NCBI GenBank assembly: GCA_965221735.1
Contig: OZ244910.1
Location: 310,001 to 374,000, forward strand
DNA length: 64,000 nucleotides
DNA from: UBA2991 sp965221735
Lineage (GTDB): Bacteria; Chloroflexota; Dehalococcoidia; Tepidiformales; Tepidiformaceae
Reading direction: 5' to 3'
Shown: piece after piece, positions 31,551 to 40,410 of the stretch
Numbering within the stretch: the first letter of the stretch is position 1
How the letters are laid out: each line of letters begins with the position of its first letter
The notes under the pieces: model-generated
Seen by the model: only the letters and a program-made list of their open reading frames with translations
Told to the model about the DNA's origin: nothing
Database searches by the model: none
Made by a program: the position numbers and the translations under genes

Positions 31551-33299
31551 CTACGTCCCGGTTGTCCCGCTTCCCACCACGACCACGAGCGCCTCGGGTC
31601 CGTGGATGCCGCGCACGATGCGCTTCTCGATGTCGGCCGTGCGGCTCGCGCCCGTCAGGATGAGCGCGTCGCCATCCCCCGCCAGCGCCGGCCCGAGCTC
31701 CTGCGGGAAGCGCACCACGCTCGCCTCCTCCACGTCGACGACGATGCGGCGGGCATCCATGAGCGCGCCCCGCGCCGCCGCCTCCCCCGTCAGCAGCACG
31801 CTCCCGGTCGAGGCTACCGCCGCCGTCGCCCGGACGCGCCGGTCGCCCTCCTCCGGCTCCGCCTCGTCGGCCACGATCGCCCCGACGACCGACGCCCGCT
31901 CCCGGAAGGCGGCGACCACGTCCTCGGCGAGCGGTTCCGGTTCTGGCGTCCCCTCGAGTTCGATGCTGTCGAGGGGGACGAGCATGGCCGGATCCCGCGA
32001 GGGGCTCGCCGCCGGGATCGGCCGGGCCCCGCCGAGCGGGAGGCCCGGCAGCCGCCCGCCCGCCCGCAGCCCCAGCCGCGCCAGCCAGCTCGCCGCCCGC
32101 CCCTGCCGCCCCGCGAACGCCGCCGCCCACGACTTCCACCCCACCTTCTCGACTCGCGACCCGCCGTTCTCCGCCTCACCCGCCCTCAGGTCGAGCAGCA
32201 TCCGGTGCAGGGGAATGCCGACGGGACAGACCTCCGAGCAGCGCCCGCACAGGCTCGAGGCCGACGGCAGGTCGGCGTGACGGCCGTCGCGCCAGAGCAG
32301 CGGCGAGACGACGGCCCCGATCGGCCCCATGTACGGCGATCCGTACGAGAGCCCGCCCGCCGCCGTGTAGACGGGGCAGGCGTTCATGCAGGCCCCGCAG
32401 CGGATGCAGCGCAGCACGTCCCGATAGCGTTCGTCCGCCAGGATCTCCGAGCGCCCGTTGTCGACGACGACGAGGTGCCGTTCCTGCCCCTCATCGGGAG
32501 CCCCCAGGAAGTGTGTGTAGGCCGTCAGCGGCTGCGCCGTCGCGCTCGGCGCCAGCACCTGCAGCACCGCCAGCGCCGCCTCCTCGTCCGCCACCACCTT
32601 CTCCATGCCCGTGATGGCGATGTGCAGCCGCGGGCGGCTCACGCCCAGCGACACGTTCCCCTCGTTCTCGACGATCACGATGCGCCCGCTGTTCGCGACG
32701 ACCGCGTTCGCCCCCGTGATTCCCGCGTCCACCTCCCCGAAGAACTCGGCGACCACGTCCCGCACCGTCCGCGAGAGGCGCACGGGATCGTCGTCGGGCA
32801 CGTCCGCTCCCGCCCCCGCCAGCAGCTCCCGGATGCGCGCCCGGTTCAGGTGCAGCGCCGGCGCCGTGATGTGGCTCGGGCCCCGCCCCTCGATGTCGAC
32901 GATGTACTCCCCGATGTCCGTCTCCAGCACCTCCTTGCCCCGCACCCGGAGGGCGTGCGTCAGCCCCACCTCTTCGGCCACCATCGACTTCGACTTCGCC
33001 ACACGGCGCGCGTCGCCCAGCAGCTGCGTCACGAGCGCCACCGCCTCCTCGGCGGTGGCCGCGCGGTGGTACCCGATGCCCTGCCGCGCACACGACTCCC
33101 TGAGTTGCTCCTGCAGCTCGTCGAGGTGGTCGACGGCGTAGGTTCGCGCCGCCTGCGCACGGGCCCGAGCATCGGACGGGCTTGCCGTCGCGAGCTGGTC
33201 GCGGCTGTCCGCCACAAGCTTGCGCAGGATCGGCGAGAGCGTGGCCGCCGGCGGCCCCGCCTCGATCTCGGCTCGCGCCCGCGCGCGGAAGGGGCTCAC
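31551..33299 (-). CDS. LutB-LutC fusion: iron-sulfur LUD-domain protein
   Basis: A 582-residue protein joining two subunits of the Lut lactate-oxidation complex. Residues 1-400 are LutB: LUD domain (KSKSMVAEEVGLTHALRVRG, ITGANAVVANSGRIVIVENEGN) and ferredoxin-like clusters with Cys298/301/304/308 and Cys351/354/358. From about 425 the sequence turns into a LutC-like domain ending in PQELGPALAGDGDALILTGASRTADIE and GIHGPEALVVVVG. LutABC oxidises L-lactate to pyruvate in the cytoplasm. The gene overlaps lutA by 4 nt (33296-33299). The fusion would fix subunit stoichiometry; some LUD proteins act on substrates other than lactate. Confidence 0.85.
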   Translation of the reverse strand: MSPFRARARAEIEAGPPAATLSPILRKLVADSRDQLATASPSDARARAQAARTYAVDHLDELQEQLRESCARQGIGYHRAATAEEAVALVTQLLGDARRVAKSKSMVAEEVGLTHALRVRGKEVLETDIGEYIVDIEGRGPSHITAPALHLNRARIRELLAGAGADVPDDDPVRLSRTVRDVVAEFFGEVDAGITGANAVVANSGRIVIVENEGNVSLGVSRPRLHIAITGMEKVVADEEAALAVLQVLAPSATAQPLTAYTHFLGAPDEGQERHLVVVDNGRSEILADERYRDVLRCIRCGACMNACPVYTAAGGLSYGSPYMGPIGAVVSPLLWRDGRHADLPSASSLCGRCSEVCPVGIPLHRMLLDLRAGEAENGGSRVEKVGWKSWAAAFAGRQGRAASWLARLGLRAGGRLPGLPLGGARPIPAASPSRDPAMLVPLDSIELEGTPEPEPLAEDVVAAFRERASVVGAIVADEAEPEEGDRRVRATAAVASTGSVLLTGEAAARGALMDARRIVVDVEEASVVRFPQELGPALAGDGDALILTGASRTADIEKRIVRGIHGPEALVVVVGSGTTGT

Positions 33300-34015
33300 G
33301 CCAGCGCCCTGTCGAGGAGCTCGGCGAGCGTCCAGGTTTCAAGCGACTGGTCCGTGGCCCGCGCTGTCGCCTCCAGGTGCGCGAGGCAGGACAGGTCCCC
33401 CGAGACGAGTACCCGCACCCCCCGCGAGGCCACGTCCTCCAGCTTCGCCCGCGCCATCGCCACCGATACCTCCGGCTCCTTCACGGTGAAGGTTCCCCCG
33501 AATCCGCAGCACTCGTCCTCGTAGGCGAGGCGGCGCACGTCCAGTCCCTCGACCTGTTCGAGCAGCCCCACTGCCCCCTCCGTTAGTCCCAGCTCGCGAC
33601 GGCCGTGGCACGAGTCGTGGTAGGTGACCGCCCCCGACAGGCGCAGCGGCAGCGCCGCCACGTTCGGGTGGGCGGCCACGTAGGCCCCGAACTCGACGAA
33701 GCGTTCGCTCATGCGCTCGATGCTCGCTCCCCGCGGTCCCGCCCACAGCCCCGGCAGGTAGTGCTTCACCATGCTCGCACACGACCCCGACGGGATGACG
33801 ATGGTCTCGTGCCCCCGCGCTGCTCGCAGAAGGGCGCGCCCCACGCTCTTCGCCTCCGACCGGTAGCCGCTGTTGAAGGCGGGCTGCCCGCAGCACGGAC
33901 CCACGATCGTCTGCACCTCGTCGCCGAGCCGTTCGAGCACGCGCCGCGCGTGCCCCCCGTCATCGGGGCGCAGCGCCGCCATGTAGCACGGCACGAAGAG
34001 CGCAACCCTGGCCAT
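33296..34015 (-). CDS. lutA: LutA-type CCG-domain oxidoreductase subunit
   Basis: A 239-residue protein with two cysteine-rich CCG domains: FVPCYMAALRP with VGPCCGQPAFNSG, and TYHDSCHGRRELG with DECCGFGGTF. These bind an iron-sulfur cluster in LutA, GlpC and HdrB. It is first in a two-gene operon with the LutBC fusion and overlaps it by 4 nt. The ATG lies 6 nt after TAGCGT, with no ribosome site. Divergent from the truncated site-2 protease gene, whose start codon is only 93 bp away. No lactate permease or LldR-like regulator is adjacent. Confidence 0.88.
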   Translation of the reverse strand: MARVALFVPCYMAALRPDDGGHARRVLERLGDEVQTIVGPCCGQPAFNSGYRSEAKSVGRALLRAARGHETIVIPSGSCASMVKHYLPGLWAGPRGASIERMSERFVEFGAYVAAHPNVAALPLRLSGAVTYHDSCHGRRELGLTEGAVGLLEQVEGLDVRRLAYEDECCGFGGTFTVKEPEVSVAMARAKLEDVASRGVRVLVSGDLSCLAHLEATARATDQSLETWTLAELLDRALA

Positions 34016-34108
34016 TCGTTCACGCTACCGGCCACCGGCCCGCTGCCGCAAGCAGGCCGTCCCCGCCGCGTCATGGCGCCGGCTGCCCCCGTGCCCTACC
34101 GTAGAGCC

Positions 34109-34987
34109 ATGCCCGGCCGCGGTCTGCGCATCGCCACAATCGGTGGCATCGCCATCGAGATCCACCCTTCCTGGTTCCTCATCCTGGGGATCGTCACCTA
34201 CTTGCTCGCCGCCGGATTCTTCCCCGACCGGTACGAGGGAAGCGTGGCGGGCTACTGGCTTCTTGGCGCCGCGGCAGCCGTCCTCGTCTTCGTCACCGTG
34301 CTCCTCCACGAGCTCGCCCACGCCGTGGTCGCCATCCGCCGCGGCCTCGAGGTTCCCCGAATCACGCTCTTCATCTTCGGCGGCGTCTCGCACCTCGACC
34401 GCCAGCCTCGTTCCGCCGGCGAGGAGTTCTTCATCGCCGCCGCCGGACCCGCCGCCAGCCTCGTCATCGCGCTCCTCATCTTCGGCGCCTCGCGCCTTGC
34501 CGGTGGGGGAAGCGCGCCCTTCGGAGCGATGCTGGAATACCTCGCCTTCGTCAATCTCATCCTGGCGGTCTTCAACATCCTCCCCGGATTCCCCCTCGAT
34601 GGCGGACGCGTCCTCCGCGCCATCGCCTGGAAGCGCACGCGCAGTTTCCGCAAGGCGACCCGCATCGCCGCCGGCACCGGCGAGATGTTCGGCTGGGCCG
34701 TCATTGCAAGCGGCGCCGTCTTCCTGTTCCTCGGCCAGTGGGTGGCCGGTGTCTGGGCGATCATGATCGGCTGGTTCCTGCTCGGCGCGGCCCGGGGCGA
34801 AGCCAACAGCATCCGCGTCGACACCGTCATCAACCGCCTGACCGCTCGCGACCTGATGCACCGCACTTTCGTCGAGGTCACCCCAGGCATGTCCATCCAG
34901 AACGTCGTCGACGAGCACATGATCGGCGGCGGCGAGCGCTCCGTCGTCGTCGCCAACGACGATTACGTGGTCGGCATCCTCGGTCTC
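34109..34987 (+). pseudogene. Site-2 protease (M50) truncated in its CBS domain
   Basis: The first 290 codons encode a Rip/SpoIVFB-like intramembrane metalloprotease: HELAH at 67-71, PGFPLDGGRVLRA holding the third metal ligand, about six membrane segments, and the start of a CBS domain (VINRLTARDLMHRTFVEVTPG, ending NDDYVVGILGL). After GILGL the frame runs into antisense helicase sequence, losing the rest of the CBS pair. The ATG fits the leaderless pattern (TACCGT, 6 nt, ATG). The catalytic core is intact, so a protease with a foreign tail could still be made, because the frame stays open for about 2.3 kb. The break marks the left edge of the island. Confidence 0.8.
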
Positions 34988-36670
34988 GTACCAGCACACG
35001 GTCCGGAACTCCACGAGGTCGAGTCCCGTCTGCACCAGCCGAGGGTGGCAGACGAGCACGTCGACGCCCTCCTCGACCCGCTTCGCGACCCACGCCTCGC
35101 GGCGCTCGGGCGGCACGGCGTCGGCCTTCATCACCGCGACGCGGAAGCCGTGGCGGGAGAGGAAGTCCTCCATCCGCCCGGTGATGTCGCGAGTCCCCGT
35201 GTGGGTGACGTAGACCAGCACCCGGCGTCCCGCCAGGCGCTCGGCGGCCACGAGGTCGACGAGCGCCTGCTCCTTCGGGTAGAGCTTCCCCTCTGGCAAC
35301 GGTGGCACCTGCACGAGCAGCTCCTCGCTCTCCGGGTCGAAGACCGTCTCGCCGTTCGTGCAGCCGTCGGGGTAGGCGAGCAGCGTCTGCAGGTAAGTGG
35401 CCAGCAGGCGCCGCGACCCCTTCGAGAGCGCATCGGCGAGCGCCGCCCTGAGCGCTCCGTACAGCTCGTCGTAGCCGCTCCGCTGCGAGAGCCCGTCGGG
35501 GCCGGGCTCCGTGTCCATCGAGGAGAGCAGCACGCGCTCCTCGTAGGGCGGGAGCCCGCTGGCGACGTCGGAGAGCCGCAGGAAGACGCTGTTGCCGATG
35601 AGGTGGAAGAGCGCGGCGGGGGCGAGCCCCGGGCGCTCCCGCACGACCTTGCGGAACTTCTTGCGGCGGCTGGTGCGCCCGTCCTCGAACGACTCGCCGT
35701 CGTCGCGCCCGATGGTGTGCTCGACGAAGCCGTAGCGGTCGATCCAGCGGGATTCCTCGCCCCGCCCGAACTCCCCCCGGATCTCCGGGGAGAACCGGTA
35801 GAGCAGGTGGAAGAGCGTCGAGGAGTAGCCTCCCATGAGCGTGCCGCTCAGCGAGAGCGACTTCCCGCAGGCGTCGGCGAGGACGCCGGCGGCGATGCCC
35901 TGGGCGGAGCCTCTCGCCTTGAACTCATGAACTTCGTCACCGATGAGCAGGTCGAAGAACCGCTTCATGCGGAGCTTCACGTAGTCCGCGAGGGGGTAGC
36001 GCGCAGGTCCCGTGCGGTCGGCCTGCCAGAGCGCCGCGCCGCACTCGTCGCAGGTCCGCTTGCGGCGGGCGAGGTCGCGAGCCGTGAGCGGCACGCCGTC
36101 CTTGTCCACGATCTGCTCGTGGCAGTCGGGGCAGCAGGGCACCCGGAAGGGCTCGCCCGTCTCCTCGTCGCGCACGAGCCTTGTGCCCGCCGTCGCCCAG
36201 CGCTCCACCACGGCCGGCTGCCAGCGGTAGGAGAGCTTGGCGCGCTCGCGCGACATCACCGCGAAGAGCGGTCCGTCGCCGGTGGCCGTGCGCAGCCGCT
36301 CGAGGTCGGTGATCGACGCGACGATCACGGCGCGGGCGCCGGGCACCGTCTCCTCGACCTCGCGCTTCCACTTGCGGGTGAGGTGCGGCGGACAGAGCAC
36401 GAGCACGCGCTCGAAGCCCGCCATGTGGGCCGCCGAGGCGGCGATGAAGGTCTTGCCCGTCCCCATCTCGCCGACGACGGTCGTGCCGCGCTGCGCCTCG
36501 AGGGAGAGCGCCGCGCCGCGGATCGCGTCGGCCTGCGCGCCCAGAGGAGCGCGCAGCAGGTGCGGGAGGGGCGCCCCGTTCTCGGAGGGCCGGTAGCGGG
36601 GCGGGTAGGAGTCCACCACCCGCCGGGCGATGGCGTCGCGGTACGTGTCGATGAATCCTGCGAGGTCCAT
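34976..36670 (-). pseudogene. SNF2/superfamily 2 helicase, 3'-truncated
   Basis: About 565 codons of an SF2 helicase remain: Walker A VGEMGTGKTFIA, CPPHLTRKWKREVEE, DEVH box (LLIGDEVHEF), an inserted pair of zinc knuckles (CCPDCHEQI, CDECGAALW), SLSGTLMGGYSS, and in the C-terminal lobe VLVYVTHTGTRD and VLVCHPRLVQTGLDL. The sequence stops matching at VCWYETE; motif VI (the QASRRxWRxGQ type) is missing, and the open frame continues into antisense of the M50 gene. Loss of motif VI should abolish ATP-driven translocation. A ribosome site AAAGGA precedes the ATG. It is last in the island's leftward operon. Confidence 0.82.
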
Positions 36671-36710
36671 GGTCGCTGTCCTTTCCGTGTTGCAGTGGTT
36701 GTGACGTGGC

Positions 36711-36742
36711 GAGGCCCCGCGGTCATGCGATCGCGGGGCCTC
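36711..36742 (-). other. Intergenic stem-loop, 11-bp stem
   Basis: A perfect 11-bp stem GAGGCCCCGCG/CGCGGGGCCTC with a 10-nt loop lies between the small zinc protein gene and the helicase gene. It is the strongest of several GC-rich stems found in gaps of the leftward operon. No T-run follows, so processing or partial termination is more likely than full termination. Confidence 0.65.
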
Positions 36743-36769
36743 GTGTGTGCGGCTCCGGTGAGGAGTCGT

Positions 36770-36970
36770 CTATGTGGCGTCGAGCTGTGCGCGCTCGCAG
36801 CCGTCCTTGAGGTGGATGGCCGTCACCGGGGAGGAGACGGCCCGTCCACCGGGGGCGAGGTCCACCGTGGCCGTCCGCTCGACGGGCTCGCCGGGGCGGA
36901 TCGGGTGACCGCAGCGGACGCAGGTCTCCGGGTCGAGGGGCATCTGCATCGTCCCGTCTCCCTGCGTCAT
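36770..36970 (-). CDS. 66-residue zinc-knuckle protein
   Basis: A small protein with one CVRCGHPI knuckle followed by GEPVERTATVDL, reminiscent of treble-clef or DksA-like metal sites; a later lone Cys near the C-terminus could complete a site. Function unknown. Its ATG overlaps the stop codon of the DUF6094-type methyltransferase's second exon (ATGA), so it is translationally coupled to that gene, and its expression depends on transcription through the group II intron. It is probably an accessory of the methyltransferase/helicase pair. Confidence 0.6.
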   Translation of the reverse strand: MTQGDGTMQMPLDPETCVRCGHPIRPGEPVERTATVDLAPGGRAVSSPVTAIHLKDGCERAQLDAT

Positions 36971-39900
36971 GCCGCGATGTCCGTGATCTCGCCGAGGTCG
37001 AGGTCGAGGGCGACGACGGTGGTGCGCAGCCGCTCGCGGTGCACCTCCTTCTCCCGCGTGGTCTCGACCAGCAGTAGGGTAGGCCTCCGGCGAGTTCCTC
37101 CGGTTGCCCGGAGCACTTTTCCGTTGGCCCCCCTCCGAACCGGACGTGCGGCTTTCACCGCATCCGGCTCTCCAGTGGTTCTTTCCGCTTGTGCGGGTTC
37201 CAGCTGCCCCCGTGGACGCTCAGGTGGCAGGTCCGGCAGACCACAAGGGTCTTGCGCCGACGTGCCGCCATGACCTGCATCCACTTGGGCTTCTCCCGTC
37301 TGCCCTTCACGTTCAGGTCGCGGAGCGCGCGGACGTGGTGGACTTCGACGTCCACCGTTGACCCGCACATCTCACATTCGTCCGCTAGGAGCCGCTGTAT
37401 CAGCTCGTTGCGTTCGGACCTGTAGCGTTCAGGTTTCCGGTCTACGAGGATGGCCTGCCGTTTCCGCCTCAGGGGTATGCCACCGAACTGCGCCACCAGC
37501 GGGCGCTCTTCGTCGCCCCGCTGGACTTCGACCTTGAGGCAAGCGCGCTCCCCGTACTCGGTCTTCGCAGTGCTCTTGTAGCGCCGGAAGATTCTCCGAG
37601 ACGTGGTCTTGTGCTTGTTCGCAAGGGTCTTGCCCAGCGACCACTCCATGACCCATTGCAGCTTCCCGAGATGGGAGACGTTCTGGGCCAGCAGGTAGTA
37701 CTGCACGACGCCCCGGAACTCCGCCTGATACCGACTCACGATGGTGTAGTCATCGTCGTTCAGAAGTTCAGGGCGGTGGGCCGGTTTGCCGTTGCGCATG
37801 TATGCGCGGCAGTGCTGCTCGATGACGTTGGCGGGTACCCGCAAACCAATGATGCCGTTGACTGCCCGCCGCCCGTTGCGGTCGAGCTTGTCGTTGGACT
37901 GTTGGGTTACGAGTTCATAGCCGAGGAACCTCGCCGCCTGGCTGGTGGCGTGGGTGATGAGGGTCTTTTCCCGTGACAGTTCCAGCTTGAGCGTGTCGCG
38001 CAGGAACGTGTTCAGGGCACCCTTGATCTGCTCGGCTTCGGCCTTTGGTCCGATGAAGCCCAGCACGAAGTCGTCGGCGTAGCGGACGTATCGAAGTCGC
38101 CGGAACTCGGGGTCGTGGGGGTCCCCCGACGGCAGTTGTCGCAGCTGTTGTTGCAGTTGCGCTGCCATCTTGAAGTTCCCCAGTTCCCGTTGTCGGGCGG
38201 CGCGCTTCTTCAACGCCTTCCACGCACGATTCACCTTGCGTGCCGTGCCTCGGGTGTTGGCTGGAATGAGCATCGTTTCGACGAACTGGTCCAACCGGTC
38301 GAGGTAGATGTTGGAGAGGATGGGGCTGACCACGCCTCCTTGCGGTGTCCCGCTCAGGGTGCGGCCGTAGCGCCATTCCTCAAGGTAGCCCGCTCCGAGC
38401 AGGTGCCGGAGCAGACGCAGGAAGCGGTTGTCGTGCAGCCGCTCCGCGAGCACCGACAACAGGACCTCGTGGTCGATGTTGTCGAAGCAACCCTTGATGT
38501 CTCCCTCGATGAACCACCGCGTTCCGGTCCACTGGCGCGCCACCTCGCTGAGTGCGGTGTGGCAGCCCCGGTTAGGCCGGAAGCCGTGGGAGCGGTCGGA
38601 GAACTGCGGCTCGTAGTAGGCCTCCAGAATCATCCGGATGACCTCTTGCAGCAGCTTGTCCGACCACGTTGGAATGCCCAGCGGACGGGTCTTCCCGTTG
38701 GATTTCGGGATGTGGACCCTTCGCACCGGCGTCCACCGATACCGCTCGAAGCGCAGGGCCTCGATGATGCGGTCGATCTTCGCCATGGACATGCCGTCGA
38801 CCGTCTCTGCGGTGACGCCCTTGGTCATTGCTCCCCGATTCCGGTAGAGCCGACCGTAGGCCCGCAGGTACAGGTCCCGGTTGTACAGTTGCCGGTAGAT
38901 GTCCTCCAGCGGCAATCCTCGTTCTCCGCGGTCGCGGATGACGTTCAGTACAGTTTCGGCTGTTCTCATCACGAGTACCTTTCTGTGTTGTTCGTCGTGA
39001 ACTACCTGCCCTCCTTCGCCATGTACCGGGCTTTCCCCGGCTCCGACTACTACGAGGGCTCCGTTGCCGTAGGGCTCTCGCCCCGTAGGCAATCCCGCGT
39101 TCCGTTGGCATAGGACGTGCTAGCGCGACGTAGGTGCTCCGTTCGCCCCCTTGTGTGACCGCATGGGTCACCGTCCGCTCACCGGAGGTGCACTGGTCAA
39201 ATGGTGAGGCCAGTGCAGTGGAGCGGCGCCGGGTTGCAAGCGTTCTACCGGCGGGCGCGAAGTTCGCCGACCGGGGACTGGGGTTCAGGCAATCAAGCTT
39301 TCACCGTATCGCGCGGGTCTTGCGGAACCGGCCCTACAACGCTTTCAGGCCGTAGCCGCTTTACCGACATGCTGTTGTCCCCTTCAGCTTTCGCCTCCAG
39401 GTAGGTCGGTTGACCCAGGAACTTCCTCCGAGTTCCTCCCGATTGGGTCGGGAATCCTATGCCGCGTGACGCGGCGCACCCATCTCTTTCGAGGTCTTGC
39501 CCTTGACGAGGATGCGGCGGCCGTCGGCCTCGAGCTGGAGGTTGTCGAGGAAGCCCGCCGCCACCAGCATCGCCAGGTGCCCCCGCCGCAGCGGCATGAG
39601 CGGCCGCGTGCGGGAGTCCTCGGACGGCCAGAGCGCGTCGGTGACCGTGGCGCTGACCCACAGCCCCGAGCGCCGCGACTCCTCGGCCGCGGCGACCGGG
39701 TCGATGGTGCGGGTGGCGAAGAGCACCTCCCCGCCCGCCGTCGCCCGCGCGTTGTAGACGGGGTAGCGGTGGCGGCTCAGCTCCTCGATGTTCCCTTCGA
39801 GCGCCTCCTGCAGCCTGACGGCCTCGTACTGGTCGTGGTGGACCTCCGCCTTGCGGATCCCGGTGACGACGATCTGGTCGAAGGCGTCGCGCTCCGGGTC

Positions 39901-40410
39901 TGGGAAGGCCCAGACGCGCAGCCGCGCGTAGTGCGAGGCAAGATAGCGCGCCGACTCCGCCAGCCGCCTGCGCGGGATGACGAAGACGAGCACGCCCTGC
40001 TCGCAGAGGTAGCGCGTCGAGTGCCTGAGGAAGGCGTGCTCGGTGCGCTTCTCGTCGTCCGCCGCGTCGTCGTCGTACGGGGGGTTCAGGAAGAGCATCC
40101 CGAACGCCCCGTTGGCGATCGCCGTCTGGAAGAGGTCCGCCCCGAGCGCGTGGCCGAGGCGTTGCTCCGCCTCCTTCGCGCGCTCGGCGTGGAGCTCCAC
40201 GCCGTAGGTCTCCACCGTGGCCCCGTCGGGGCGCTCGATGCAGGCGGCGAGTTGCGCCAGCGCCTCCCCGGCCCCGCAGCAGGGGTCGAGGATGCGCAGC
40301 GTGGTCTCGCCACGCGTAACCGTGCGAGCCTGCGCGAGGCTCGCGATCATCTCCACCACGCGGGGCGGCGTCGGGTAAAACCCCGCCTTCGCCTGTGCGG
40401 CCAGTCTCAT
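36967..40410 (-). CDS. DUF6094-type adenine methyltransferase split by a group II intron
   Basis: Exon 1 (40410-39480) and exon 2 (37073-36967) join to a 345-residue protein. The split codon 311 is G|TG, giving KGKTSKEMVLVETTREKEV at the junction and the ending LDLGEITDIAA. The protein has the AdoMet motif LDPCCGAGEA at 41-50 and the catalytic NPPY at 109-112, so it probably methylates adenine N6. Such genes recur next to large SF2 helicases in conjugative elements, as here. Its ATG overlaps the upstream gene's stop (ATGA). Without splicing exon 1 ends eight residues after KTSKE. Family name is from memory; the methyltransferase motifs and the frame restoration are read directly. Confidence 0.85.
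37074..39479 (-). mobile_element. Complete group II intron (about 2.4 kb)
   Basis: On the minus strand the 5' end reads GTGCG (consensus GUGYG) at 39479. Domain V is at 37170-37137: GAGCCGG stem, a GAAA tetraloop, and CCGGTTC closing. Domain VI follows, with GGCC-TA-CCC giving a bulged A 7 nt before the 3' end ...CTAC at 37074 (consensus AY). The intron encodes its own reverse transcriptase-maturase, whose stop codon lies inside domain V. Exon joining restores the host frame exactly. All catalytic RNA parts that can be judged by eye are present, so the intron is probably active. Confidence 0.92.
37155..38969 (-). CDS. ltrA: Group II intron reverse transcriptase/maturase with HNH endonuclease
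   Basis: A 604-residue intron-encoded protein. Reverse transcriptase domains run from IPKSNGKTRPLGIPT (88-102) through GDIKGCFDNID, GTPQGGVVSPILSNIYL and the catalytic YADD at 297-300. The X/maturase domain lies around 430-500 (FRGVVQYYLLAQN). The C-terminal HNH endonuclease has Cys532/Cys535, HH at 544-545 and Cys578/Cys581. It would help the intron fold and copy it into DNA targets. ATG 38969 is preceded by an AAAGG site; the longer upstream frame belongs to intron domain I RNA. All active-site residues are intact. Confidence 0.95.
   Translation of the reverse strand: MRTAETVLNVIRDRGERGLPLEDIYRQLYNRDLYLRAYGRLYRNRGAMTKGVTAETVDGMSMAKIDRIIEALRFERYRWTPVRRVHIPKSNGKTRPLGIPTWSDKLLQEVIRMILEAYYEPQFSDRSHGFRPNRGCHTALSEVARQWTGTRWFIEGDIKGCFDNIDHEVLLSVLAERLHDNRFLRLLRHLLGAGYLEEWRYGRTLSGTPQGGVVSPILSNIYLDRLDQFVETMLIPANTRGTARKVNRAWKALKKRAARQRELGNFKMAAQLQQQLRQLPSGDPHDPEFRRLRYVRYADDFVLGFIGPKAEAEQIKGALNTFLRDTLKLELSREKTLITHATSQAARFLGYELVTQQSNDKLDRNGRRAVNGIIGLRVPANVIEQHCRAYMRNGKPAHRPELLNDDDYTIVSRYQAEFRGVVQYYLLAQNVSHLGKLQWVMEWSLGKTLANKHKTTSRRIFRRYKSTAKTEYGERACLKVEVQRGDEERPLVAQFGGIPLRRKRQAILVDRKPERYRSERNELIQRLLADECEMCGSTVDVEVHHVRALRDLNVKGRREKPKWMQVMAARRRKTLVVCRTCHLSVHGGSWNPHKRKEPLESRMR

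Noticed and set aside
34025..34975. Extra C-terminal 317 residues of the helicase frame
   Set aside because: The sequence is acidic, low-complexity and antisense to the M50 gene; helicase motifs end at the junction.
34987..37273. Long plus-strand continuation of the M50 protease frame
   Set aside because: It is antisense to the helicase gene and has no protein-like motif beyond the CBS fragment; GC-rich DNA keeps antisense frames open.
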